From an uncultured Victivallales bacterium (GTDB lineage: Bacteria > Verrucomicrobiota > Lentisphaeria > Victivallales > UBA1829), in assembly GCA_944390795.1 (NCBI GenBank), contig CALXRI010000013.1:24642-88641 (forward strand): a stretch of 64,000 nt of DNA, read 5' to 3'. Positions 51,330 through 59,060 of the stretch are shown here, one piece after another. Position 1 is the first letter of the stretch; every line of letters starts with the position of its first letter. A program made the position numbers and the translations under genes. The notes beneath the pieces were generated by a model. It did no database searches, was not told where the DNA came from, and saw only the letters and a list, made by a program, of their open reading frames with translations.

Positions 51330-51365
51330 ATTATAGCTGAAAAAACTCTGCTTGAAAATAGCAGA
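51330..51365 (-). promoter_or_regulatory. Promoter with overlapping inverted repeat, for the 51170 operon
   Basis: Read leftward, TTTCAA (51357-51352), 16 bases, perfect TATAAT (51335-51330). A 6-base inverted repeat TCTGCT/AGCAGA with a 7-base centre (51347-51365) covers the -35, a typical repressor position. The 51171-51673 gap otherwise holds only the terminator at 51619-51666; a few short open frames there lack ribosome sites. Confidence 0.5.
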
Positions 51366-51618
51366 TATGGGCTTTTATTGACATTTATGGTATTTTTCGG
51401 AACAGCCGCTCTTTTTCCCCGCCCGGAGACGCTTCTGAAAGAAAGGAAAATCGCGGGATTCAGGTGTGACGAAAAACAGACATTGCAAGCAGGAAGAGGC
51501 GTTTGCGGAAGCGGGGGACGGAGGAGGCTTCCGGAATATCGGCGAAGGCGGTGTTTTCATTGCCGCAAAAGTCAACTTCAGGCCATTTCTTCCATGGCAA
51601 AGCGTTCCGGAAGTGTTT

Positions 51619-51666
51619 TCCGGCATGTCCGGCGCACGGGAGTTTTCCATGCCGTGACATGCCGGA
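51619..51666 (-). terminator. Long hairpin after the second GH20-like gene
   Basis: TCCGGCATGTC (51619-51629) and GACATGCCGGA (51656-51666) are an 11-base perfect inverted repeat with a 26-base loop, starting 7 bases beyond the stop of the leftward gene at 51674. No U-tract. It probably ends or stabilises that transcript, consistent with a new promoter at 51330-51357. Confidence 0.5.
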
Positions 51667-51673
51667 TGGCTGG

Positions 51674-53512
51674 TCAGACGGATTCCTTCAGCAGAATCTC
51701 AATCCGGTTAAGCGCCTTGGCCTCCACCGGATTCCGGAATTTTCTGCGTGCCAGTTCCTCGCCTTCTCCGAGGAGGCACCAGTCGCGGCCGTCTTCCAGG
51801 ATGGAGACGGGCGAGTAGACTTTTCCTTCGATTCCCGTCAGTCCCAGGGGGACGTAAAGTCTGCCGTCCACCGCGATTTCCAGATAGGAGAGCGGCGCAT
51901 TGACGTATCCGTGCTGTTCCACCAGAAGCGATTCCGGAGTGCCTTCGCATTCCAGCGGAACGAAAACCTGGAACTCGCCGCGGAAAGGTCTCTGGGAACA
52001 GCCCCCGTTCCAGATCGTGCGGTATGCGGATTCTCCTTTGAGGCGGAGAGAAACCGAGAGCGTCGATGTCCAGGGGAAGCGCATGCGCAGATATGTCCCG
52101 GCTGCCGGGCGCGGTTCCGTCAGGAGTCTGTCGAGCATGGCGATGACAGGCGTGAGATCCCGCGCCTTGTCCACGGCCTTCCGCGTGCAGAGGCAGCGTT
52201 CGCGCAGATCCTCCATGCGTTCCTGAAGCGCGGCGGTGAACTGTTTCTGTTCCTGAAGCGCGTTTCGCAGGGTTTCCTCCGTGTCCGTTTCCGCGCCGAA
52301 TCCGAACCAGCGGGGAATCAGATCGCGGAGCGCGAAATAGAGCTTTTCCCTGCCGATGAAAAGGGAGGCCGCCTCTTTTATCGCCTCGTTCTGTTTTGAG
52401 CCGAGAAGGAGAAATTCCACATCGTTCCGAAGTTTCGCGGGGAACTCCGTATCGGAGAGCGGCCCTCTCAGATAAGTCTGCGCGGAGGCGGGAAGAGGGA
52501 CGGGTTCCGCATCAAGACGGGAGCGGACCAGACGGCATATGGTCTCATCCTCCGTTCCGGAAACCTCGCGGACGACGGCGGGAATATCGACCGATCCTTC
52601 CGCCCAGAGTTTTCCGGCGGCGGCGACAATCGGAAGCTGAAGCGGAGTTTCGATTCCCCAGGAAGTCAGCAGCGCTCCGTCGGGGTGGTATTTTTCCGCA
52701 TACCGGGTGAACGTTTCCATGTTGCGGCAGAAGTGCGTGGCGGGTGCGAACAGGTAGTGAAATCCCATTTTCTCATATTTTGCAAACACGTCCGTGCGCG
52801 GGGTTCCGATATGGCCGAACGGCTTTTCCACGAGCGTTTCGTAATGCCAGGAGCAGAGGATGACATCCCGCGGAACATCGTCCAGGACATCGGGGTACAT
52901 GTCGAACATGTCGTCCCAGATCATCATTTTCTTACCGAGTTTTTCCGTGACGATTCTATGACAGGCCAGAAGATGTTTCCGGAAGATTCCGGAGCCACTT
53001 TCCTCTTCCAGACGCTTTCCGCACAGATCGCAGTATCCGATGTCCCATGTCTCGTCAAAGCCCGCGTGGAAGTATTCCGACGGAAACAGCGCGGCCACTT
53101 CCGCCGTGTAACGCTCCAGAAACTCCAGCGTTTCCGGAAGAGAGGGGCAGAAGACATGCCGGAAGGTGTTGAAGCGTCCGGTGATTCCGCCGCGCAGTTC
53201 GGCAAGATGCTCGAATGCAGGCCGTTCCAGAAAGAGCTCCGCATGTCCGAACATGGAAACGACGGGAATGGTCTCTATGCCTTTTTCCGCCGCGTAGGCG
53301 ACCAGATCCCGGATCTGCTCCGGAGAATAGGATTCCTCTTCGGGCAGGGCGTGGAAGGACGGGGTTCTCACCCGGCCTTCCAGATACAGAACCAGAGTAT
53401 TGTAGGACCAGCGGGAAATGAAGTCGATGAAACTCCTGACGAACGCGCATGTTTCAGGCTGGCGTGCGAGATCCAGCTGAACGGCGCGGCGGGCGAATCG
53501 ATGCGGATTCAT
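51674..53512 (-). CDS. GH20-like hexosaminidase with extra C-terminal domain, cytoplasmic
   Basis: 612 residues from ATG 53512 behind GAGGAG; no signal peptide. The barrel begins RRAVQLDLARQPETCAFVRSFIDFISRWSYNTLVLYLEGR (about 9-48, a landmark) with SMFGHAELFLE. The Asp-Glu pair is D153-E154 in HAGFDETWD, followed by CDLC, which may bind zinc. A helical region (about 330-450) and a beta-sandwich (450-612) form the C-terminus. Paralogous in the barrel to the 49797 enzyme but longer. A hexosaminidase role is likely, exact linkage unknown. Confidence 0.8.
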   Translation of the reverse strand: MNPHRFARRAVQLDLARQPETCAFVRSFIDFISRWSYNTLVLYLEGRVRTPSFHALPEEESYSPEQIRDLVAYAAEKGIETIPVVSMFGHAELFLERPAFEHLAELRGGITGRFNTFRHVFCPSLPETLEFLERYTAEVAALFPSEYFHAGFDETWDIGYCDLCGKRLEEESGSGIFRKHLLACHRIVTEKLGKKMMIWDDMFDMYPDVLDDVPRDVILCSWHYETLVEKPFGHIGTPRTDVFAKYEKMGFHYLFAPATHFCRNMETFTRYAEKYHPDGALLTSWGIETPLQLPIVAAAGKLWAEGSVDIPAVVREVSGTEDETICRLVRSRLDAEPVPLPASAQTYLRGPLSDTEFPAKLRNDVEFLLLGSKQNEAIKEAASLFIGREKLYFALRDLIPRWFGFGAETDTEETLRNALQEQKQFTAALQERMEDLRERCLCTRKAVDKARDLTPVIAMLDRLLTEPRPAAGTYLRMRFPWTSTLSVSLRLKGESAYRTIWNGGCSQRPFRGEFQVFVPLECEGTPESLLVEQHGYVNAPLSYLEIAVDGRLYVPLGLTGIEGKVYSPVSILEDGRDWCLLGEGEELARRKFRNPVEAKALNRIEILLKESV

Positions 53513-53573
53513 GATGCTATCTCCTCTTGTCTTTTCTGTATGATCGGAACCCGTTGAAACTTGATGTTCCGGA

Positions 53574-53602
53574 AACGTAGCATCTCCTCCCGGATTTTTC
53601 AA
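53574..53602 (-). promoter_or_regulatory. Promoter of the 53512 gene
   Basis: Read leftward, TTGAAA (53602-53597), 17 bases, TACGTT (53579-53574), about 60 bases before the start codon. Confidence 0.4.
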
Positions 53603-53669
53603 GCTCCCGGGATCCGGCGGAATGGAAGAAGTATGGAACGGAAACGCCCGGAACGGAGGAACGGCGGGC

Positions 53670-54503
53670 TCAGGCGTGTTCCCGGAAGTCTTTCGGCGTT
53701 TCGCCGACGCTGCGGCGGATGACCCGTGAGAAGTAGCTCTCGTCCGTGAAGCCGCACTCCTTTGCGATTTCAGAAACCGGAAGAATCGTTTCCTGCAGGA
53801 GGGAAAGAGCGCGCTGGATGCGCAGGCTGCTCAGATACTGGCTTGGCGCGATGTGCATTTTCTCCTGAAACACCCGCCGCAGCGTAGAACGGCTCACGCC
53901 GAGATGTTCGGCGATGGCATTGACGTTCAGATCGGGATCCCCGTAACGCTCGCTGCAGAGCCGGATCACTTCGCAGACGATGCGCCCTTCCCGGGTGGAT
54001 CGGTCTTCCCTTCCTCCGGCCCGCGCAAGAATCGAGGAGGCGACCGCCACCATTTCCCGCCATGCGTAGGGACTCATTTCCTGCAGCAGCTCCTCCAGGC
54101 GGATGAAGAGTTCATGCGGGCAGGTCCCCGCATGAAAGCACGCATGCGGATATCCGTAGGAGAGCATGAATTTTTCGGCGCCGTCCCCGTCAAACGTGAA
54201 CCAGCGGTATTCCCATCGCTCCGTATGCGCGCCCTGAAAGTGCGCTTCTCCGGGGAGTCGGTAAAACACATCCCCTTCATGCAGAATCTGCGTTTTTCCG
54301 TCAATCAGAAATTCCCCCTCGCCGGCGACTCCCCAGAAAAACTGGACAAACGGCTTGCTGCCGGCGGGAATCCGTTCATAGTATTTCTTCAGGCGGATGT
54401 AATGGCCGACGGAACGCAGAAAAAAAGGCAGGGGAAGATCGGGCCGCACATTCGGCTCCGGCCTGTGGATGCAGCTTGGACTGTTCGGTTCCGGCGGCCG
54501 CAT
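53670..54503 (-). CDS. AraC family transcriptional regulator
   Basis: 277 residues. The start at 54503 is 7 bases after the stop of the 2-hydroxyacid dehydrogenase, so the two are co-transcribed. The N-terminal AraC_binding cupin (about 40-110) has QFFWGVAGEGEFLIDGK and LHEGDVFYRLPGEAH. The C-terminal DNA-binding domain has LNVNAIAEHLGVSRSTLRRVF and LPVSEIAKECGFTDESYFSRVIRRSVGETPKDFR. It is a different subgroup from the other two AraC proteins. Likely target: its own operon and the GH20-like gene downstream. Confidence 0.88.
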   Translation of the reverse strand: MRPPEPNSPSCIHRPEPNVRPDLPLPFFLRSVGHYIRLKKYYERIPAGSKPFVQFFWGVAGEGEFLIDGKTQILHEGDVFYRLPGEAHFQGAHTERWEYRWFTFDGDGAEKFMLSYGYPHACFHAGTCPHELFIRLEELLQEMSPYAWREMVAVASSILARAGGREDRSTREGRIVCEVIRLCSERYGDPDLNVNAIAEHLGVSRSTLRRVFQEKMHIAPSQYLSSLRIQRALSLLQETILPVSEIAKECGFTDESYFSRVIRRSVGETPKDFREHA

Positions 54504-54510
54504 CAGATTC

Positions 54511-55476
54511 TCACCGTGTTACCAGATTGACCGGTTTTCCGGAAAGATACGCCCTGACATTGGAGGCGCATGCGGCGATCAGACGGCGCCGCGCCTCCAG
54601 GGACGCCCAGGCGATGTGCGGCGTGATGATGCAGTTTTTCGCCGTCAGGAGCGGGTTGTCCGGAGGAGGCGGTTCCACGGAAAGCACGTCAAGTCCGGCT
54701 CCGGCGATCCGCTCTTCATTCAGCGCGGCGGCGAGCGCGTGTTCCTCCACCAGTCCTCCGCGCGCGGTGTTGATGAGAAGCGCCGTCTGCTTCATCCGTG
54801 CGAGCGTGCCTGCGTTGACCAGCTCCCGCGTGGCCTCCGTCAGCGGGCAGTGCAGCGAGACGATGTCGCTTTCCGCGAACAGCGTTTCCAGCGGGACGAA
54901 GCATGCCTGCGAGGATTCCTTCGGCGTCCGGGTGAAGGCAAGGACCTTCATGCCGAAGGCAGACGCAATTCCCGCCGCCGCGCTTCCGATTGCGCCGAAT
55001 CCGACGATTCCGAGCGTCATGCCCGCCAGTTCCCGGGACTGTCCGAGCGAGAAGGTGAAATCGGGGCAGCGGCACCATGCGCCGCCCGCCACGGCTTCCG
55101 CATATTTCCCCGTGCGGTTCATCAGCTCCAGAATCAGTGCGAAGACGAACTGGGCTACGGAATCCGTGCTGTAGGCGGGCACGTTGCTGACCAGGATTCC
55201 GCGTTCCTGCGCTGCGGGGATGTCCACCACATTGTATCCGGTCGCCTGAACCGCGATGAACTTGAGTTTCGGGAGCTGTTCCATGACGCGGCGGGAGATC
55301 ACCGATTTGTTGGTCAGAATGATCTCCGCGTCGGAGGCGCGCTCCACGATTTCCGCTTCGGAACCGCACCGGACGTAAACCCGGCAGTCTCCCATCGCCT
55401 CGATTTCCTTCCAGGAGAGATCCCCCGGGTTGGCCGCGAATCCGTCCAGTATCACGATTTTTCTGCGTTCCATCAT
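54511..55476 (-). CDS. D-isomer-specific 2-hydroxyacid dehydrogenase (glycerate dehydrogenase-like)
   Basis: 321 residues, full length. The NAD-binding motif is G159-F-G-A-I-G164; the catalytic triad is R239 (NTARGG), E268 (VEPP) and H287 (TPHIAW). The His followed by IAWAS rather than VGS places it near glycerate/hydroxypyruvate reductases. It would interconvert a 2-oxo acid and a D-2-hydroxy acid, for example hydroxypyruvate and D-glycerate, in sugar-acid catabolism. The gene is first in an operon with the AraC regulator and has a promoter with a palindrome at 55501-55529. Confidence 0.88.
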   Translation of the reverse strand: MMERRKIVILDGFAANPGDLSWKEIEAMGDCRVYVRCGSEAEIVERASDAEIILTNKSVISRRVMEQLPKLKFIAVQATGYNVVDIPAAQERGILVSNVPAYSTDSVAQFVFALILELMNRTGKYAEAVAGGAWCRCPDFTFSLGQSRELAGMTLGIVGFGAIGSAAAGIASAFGMKVLAFTRTPKESSQACFVPLETLFAESDIVSLHCPLTEATRELVNAGTLARMKQTALLINTARGGLVEEHALAAALNEERIAGAGLDVLSVEPPPPDNPLLTAKNCIITPHIAWASLEARRRLIAACASNVRAYLSGKPVNLVTR

Positions 55477-55500
55477 GCAATCTCCCTTTCTGACCTGTTC

Positions 55501-55529
55501 AATATACGTGCGGAATCCGGCGGATTCAA
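55501..55529 (-). promoter_or_regulatory. Promoter with perfect palindrome, for the 2-hydroxyacid dehydrogenase operon
   Basis: Read leftward, TTGAAT (55529-55524), 17 bases, TATATT (55506-55501). The palindrome GAATCCGGCGGATTC (55513-55527) fills the spacer and covers most of the -35, a classic repressor position. Confidence 0.55.
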
Positions 55530-55550
55530 ATCGTTTCGCAACGCATTTCC

Positions 55551-55578
55551 TTGCAAAAACAAAAGGGAGAAATATATT
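55551..55578 (+). promoter_or_regulatory. Promoter of the DMT transporter gene
   Basis: TTGCAA (55551-55556) and TATATT (55573-55578), 16-base spacer. Divergent from the dehydrogenase promoter, with the palindrome between them. Confidence 0.5.
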
Positions 55579-55616
55579 ACCGTTTCTGCGGCGGAAAAAA
55601 GAGCGGAGAGTGGAAC

Positions 55617-56510
55617 ATGCGCCTGTTGATCACAGTCCTCGCGGTATGCGCGAGAATCTTTTCCAACACGTATTCCAATGTCGTTCAGAAGCAGCTGACG
55701 AACAGCGGCGAGCCGTCTTTGAAAGTCAACTGCTGTTCCTACCTGGCGCTGAGCGTTTTCATGCTTCCCTGCCTGCCCTTTTCGGCAGGAAATCTGCCGG
55801 GGGGCGACTTCTGGATTCCGATGGCTGTTTCCGGGATTCTCGCCGCCGTCGGAAACGCCTGCCTCATCAAGGCGCTCAGCCGCGGAGAGCTTTCCGTGCT
55901 CGGTCCCCTCAACTCCTGCAAGGTTCTTGTCAGCATGGCTGGCGCCTTTCTGCTGATGGGGGAAATTCCGGGCATATCCGGGATCGCCGGGATTCTGCTG
56001 ATTCTCGGCGGCAGTTTCGTTCTTGTCCGTCCGGAGGGCGCCGGTTCCTTCTCCTTCCGGCTGTTTCTCCGCCCGGAGATCCAGTACCGTTTCTATGCGA
56101 TTTTCTGCACTGCAACCGAGGCGGTGTTTCTGAAAAAGGCCATTGCCGTCTCGTCGCCGTTTGCCGCTTTCGCCGTCTGGTGTGTCCTGAGCGCGCTGTT
56201 TTCCACGCTGCTTTATATCGCCGCTGTTTTCCGGCGTGCGGGAGGCGGCGCATTGCGCGCTGCGTTTGTCCTGCATCCGCGGACTGTGCCCTTTCTGCTG
56301 CTTCTCGCCTGCACCACCGGAATCATGCAGTTTGCGACAAACCTTGTCTTTGAGCGGATGCAGGTGGCCTGTGCGCTGGCGCTGTTTCAGCTTTCCGCTC
56401 TGCTGAGCGTTTTCTTCGGCGGTCTTCTCTTTCACGAAAAGGGAATCATCCGGAAACTCGCCGCCTCTTCCGTGATGGTCGCCGGCGCCGTCATCATTAT
56501 TCTCTCCTGA
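55617..56510 (+). CDS. EamA/DMT-superfamily transporter
   Basis: 297 residues from ATG 55617 (CGGAGAG before it). About ten membrane segments in two EamA repeats; the first ends with GPLNSCKVLVSMAGAFLLMGEIPG and the second with LFQLSALLSVFFGGLLFHEKGI, the conserved helix 3-5 regions of drug/metabolite transporters. The substrate cannot be told. Divergent placement from the 2-hydroxyacid dehydrogenase suggests export or uptake of a sugar acid or related metabolite. Confidence 0.82.
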   Translation: MRLLITVLAVCARIFSNTYSNVVQKQLTNSGEPSLKVNCCSYLALSVFMLPCLPFSAGNLPGGDFWIPMAVSGILAAVGNACLIKALSRGELSVLGPLNSCKVLVSMAGAFLLMGEIPGISGIAGILLILGGSFVLVRPEGAGSFSFRLFLRPEIQYRFYAIFCTATEAVFLKKAIAVSSPFAAFAVWCVLSALFSTLLYIAAVFRRAGGGALRAAFVLHPRTVPFLLLLACTTGIMQFATNLVFERMQVACALALFQLSALLSVFFGGLLFHEKGIIRKLAASSVMVAGAVIIILS

Positions 56511-56526
56511 AGTTCCGCTTCCGCGC

Positions 56527-56554
56527 CTCCGCAACCTCCCCGGGGAACGCGGAG
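56527..56554. terminator. Bidirectional hairpin between convergent genes
   Basis: CTCCGC (56527-56532) and GCGGAG (56549-56554) with CCCC/GGGG nested, between the transporter and the epimerase, followed by AATTTCCTT on the plus strand. Confidence 0.4.
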
Positions 56555-56562
56555 AATTTCCT

Positions 56563-57549
56563 TCAGCGGAGATTGTCGAAATACCAGCGTGCCGTCCGGC
56601 GCAGTCCCTCTCTGACATCAACTTCCGGCGCGTAGCCCAGGAGACGGCGTGCCTTGGAGATGTCCGCAAGGGAATGGGGAATGTCCCCGCGTCGTTCCGG
56701 ACCGTGGACGGCATGGACATTCCGGATTTCCGGATCGAATGCGGAAAGATCCTCGCGCAGAAACTCGAACAGCTGCGTCAGCGCGGTTTCCTCTCCGTAT
56801 GCGACATTGTAAACCGTGTTGAGCGACTCTCCGTTTTGTGCGAGGAGCGCCAGAAGATTGGCCTGCACGACATTGTCGATGTAGGTGAAGTCGCGCGAGA
56901 ACGAACCGTCCCCGTTGATGCGCGGCGCTTCATGGCGGATCAGGCTCATGGCGAATTTCGGGATCACCGCGGCATACATCCCGAACGGATCCTGGCGCTT
57001 TCCGAATACGTTGAAATAGCGGAGCCCGACGGTTTCAATCCCGTAGATCGAGCTGAAATTTTCCGCGAAAAGCTCGTTCGCATATTTTGTGATCGCGTAG
57101 GGCGAGAGCGGTTTCCCGATTCTGTCCTCGATTTTCGGCAGTTCCCGGCTGTCTCCGTAGGTCGAGGAACTCGCCGCATAGACGAACCGTTTGACTTTCG
57201 CCTCGACCGAGGCGAAGAGCATATTGACAAATCCCGTAATGTTGATTTCCGTGGTTGTGACGGGGTCCGCGATGGAGCGCGGGACGGATCCGAGCGCGGC
57301 TTCATGCAGGACATAGTCCATATCTTCCACTGCCCTGCGGCAGGTTGCCAAATCGCGGATGTCGCCCTCGATCAGGCGGAATGCCGGGTTGTCCAGAAAA
57401 GACGCGAGATTTTCCCGTTTGCCCGTGAGAAAGTTGTCGAGACAGACCACCTCGCAGCCTTTTGCCAGAAGAACTTCGATCAGATTGGAGCCGATGAAAC
57501 CTGCTCCTCCGGTCACCAGAATTTTTGCCTGTTCCAGTTTCCGATTCAT
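56563..57549 (-). CDS. UDP-N-acetylglucosamine 4-epimerase-like SDR enzyme (WbpP/TviC type)
   Basis: 328 residues. Nucleotide motif GGAGFIG near 14-20, the SSSTYGDS serine segment, catalytic Y-x3-K in YAITKYANE, and FGKRQDPFGMYAAVIPKF. The last segment and the size resemble the WbpP/TviC branch that prefers UDP-N-acetylhexosamines over UDP-glucose. It lies 2 bases after the stop of a UDP-sugar dehydrogenase gene. The pair would make UDP-GalNAc uronic acid, a building block of capsule or O-antigen in Gram-negative bacteria. Confidence 0.87.
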   Translation of the reverse strand: MNRKLEQAKILVTGGAGFIGSNLIEVLLAKGCEVVCLDNFLTGKRENLASFLDNPAFRLIEGDIRDLATCRRAVEDMDYVLHEAALGSVPRSIADPVTTTEINITGFVNMLFASVEAKVKRFVYAASSSTYGDSRELPKIEDRIGKPLSPYAITKYANELFAENFSSIYGIETVGLRYFNVFGKRQDPFGMYAAVIPKFAMSLIRHEAPRINGDGSFSRDFTYIDNVVQANLLALLAQNGESLNTVYNVAYGEETALTQLFEFLREDLSAFDPEIRNVHAVHGPERRGDIPHSLADISKARRLLGYAPEVDVREGLRRTARWYFDNLR

Positions 57550-57551
57550 CC

Positions 57552-58862
57552 TTACAGCCTCCCGTCCGTCTGATCCTTCGGCAGGAAACCCTTGACATCG
57601 AAGACAACCGCCTTTTCCTTCAGAAAACGTTTGAAATCAATTTCCGCGAACTTTCCATGCGCCACGGTGAGAACCATGGCGTCATATTCATGTTCCTGAA
57701 GCTGCGCAACGCCGCGCACGGATTCCTGACCGTATTCGTGCCGGACCTCCTTCGGATCCGCCCAGGGATCGAAGATCGTGACGCGGCAGCCGAAATCCTG
57801 AAGACCTTTTACAACGTCGATCGCGCGGGAATTCCGGATATCCGGACAGTTCTCCTTGAATGTGATTCCCATGATCAGCACGTGCGCTCCCGCGATCCGC
57901 TGCTCCTTCCGGATCATCAGCTTTACCACTTCAGCCGCGATGTACTGCCCCATGCCGTCGTTGATCCGGCGGCCCGCGAGAATGACTTCCGGCAGGTATC
58001 CGAGCGCCTGCGCCTTGTGCGTGAGATAATAGGGATCGACCCCGATGCAGTGTCCTCCGACAAGTCCCGGCTTGAACGGCAGAAAATTCCATTTCGTTCC
58101 CGCGGCGGCGAGCACCTCGTTCGTGTCGATTCCGATCAGATGGAAAATTTTCGCAAGCTCATTGACGAACGCGATGTTCAGGTCCCGCTGGGAGTTTTCA
58201 ATGACTTTCGCCGCTTCCGCGACCTTGATGCTGCTTGCCTTGTGCGTGCCGCCGGTCAGAATGGATCTGTAGAGGGCGTCCACGACATCCGCCGTTTCGG
58301 GAGTCGATCCCGAAGTGACTTTCAGTATTTTTGTCAGCGTATGTTCACGGTCGCCCGGATTGATTCTCTCCGGGCTGTATCCGCAGAAGAAATCCCGGTT
58401 GAACGCAAGCCCGCTGCATTTTTCCAGAACGGGAACGCATTCCTCCTCCGTGCAGCCGGGAAACACCGTGCTCTCGAAGATCACGATCGAGCCGGGCCGC
58501 ATCACTTTTCCGACGGTTTCACTGGCGCGGTACAGCGGGCCGAGATCCGGCTGCTTGTAACGATCAACCGGAGTCGGAACCGTTACGATGAAAATGTCGC
58601 GGTCGCGCATTTCCGCGGGATCGGAGGTATATTTGAGATGTTTGGCGGCGGCAAGGTCCTCCGGCGCCGTTTCCAGCGTGACATCCACTCCCCGGCGCAG
58701 CATGTCGAGACGGTCCTCCTTGATGTCGAACCCGATCGTGTCGAAACGTTTTCCGAATTCCACCGCAAGCGGCAGTCCGACATATCCGAGTCCGATCAGC
58801 GCAACCTTGGCCGTTCCATTCTGAATTTTGTCCAACATCATTCCCGCCTGATTGTTTGTCAT
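57552..58862 (-). CDS. UDP-N-acetylhexosamine 6-dehydrogenase (WbpO/TviB type)
   Basis: 436 residues. NAD motif GLGYVGLPLAVEFG near 24-37, hinge regions with ESTVFPGCTEEECV and GYSPERINPGD, and the catalytic cysteine in GGHCIGVDPYYL near 256. This is the nucleotide-sugar dehydrogenase fold that oxidises C6 in two steps to the uronic acid. The closest named groups are WbpO and TviB. First gene of a two-gene operon with the epimerase; the ribosome site (AGAAGAAG) is weak. The glycosyltransferases that would use the product are not in the window. Confidence 0.88.
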   Translation of the reverse strand: MTNNQAGMMLDKIQNGTAKVALIGLGYVGLPLAVEFGKRFDTIGFDIKEDRLDMLRRGVDVTLETAPEDLAAAKHLKYTSDPAEMRDRDIFIVTVPTPVDRYKQPDLGPLYRASETVGKVMRPGSIVIFESTVFPGCTEEECVPVLEKCSGLAFNRDFFCGYSPERINPGDREHTLTKILKVTSGSTPETADVVDALYRSILTGGTHKASSIKVAEAAKVIENSQRDLNIAFVNELAKIFHLIGIDTNEVLAAAGTKWNFLPFKPGLVGGHCIGVDPYYLTHKAQALGYLPEVILAGRRINDGMGQYIAAEVVKLMIRKEQRIAGAHVLIMGITFKENCPDIRNSRAIDVVKGLQDFGCRVTIFDPWADPKEVRHEYGQESVRGVAQLQEHEYDAMVLTVAHGKFAEIDFKRFLKEKAVVFDVKGFLPKDQTDGRL

Positions 58863-58875
58863 GATTTCTTCTTCT

Positions 58876-58904
58876 AGTTTACATCCTTCTTTGTCTTTTT
58901 GCAA
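58876..58904 (-). promoter_or_regulatory. Promoter of the nucleotide-sugar operon
   Basis: Read leftward, TTGCAA (58904-58899), 17 bases, TAAACT (58881-58876), 14 bases before the start codon at 58862. In the gap towards feoB, TGAAAC/GTTTCA (about 59020-59042) may be the feoB 3'-end hairpin. Confidence 0.4.
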
Positions 58905-59060
58905 GAACCCCGCACCAAAAAAACGCAAGCTCTCCTGTCCGCCGCATCATACGTCTGGACGGAACGCCTTTTCCCGTTTCATATTTCCGGAAAGCAGGAG
59001 AAGCGGAACCGGATGCCGTGAAACAAGAAGAAGTTTCATCCGCGGAGCGGGCGGACGGCT

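Noticed and set aside
51466..51657. Short plus-strand frame in the gap between GH20-like genes
   Set aside because: GTG start without a ribosome site, no recognisable sequence, and it runs into the terminator hairpin of the opposite gene.
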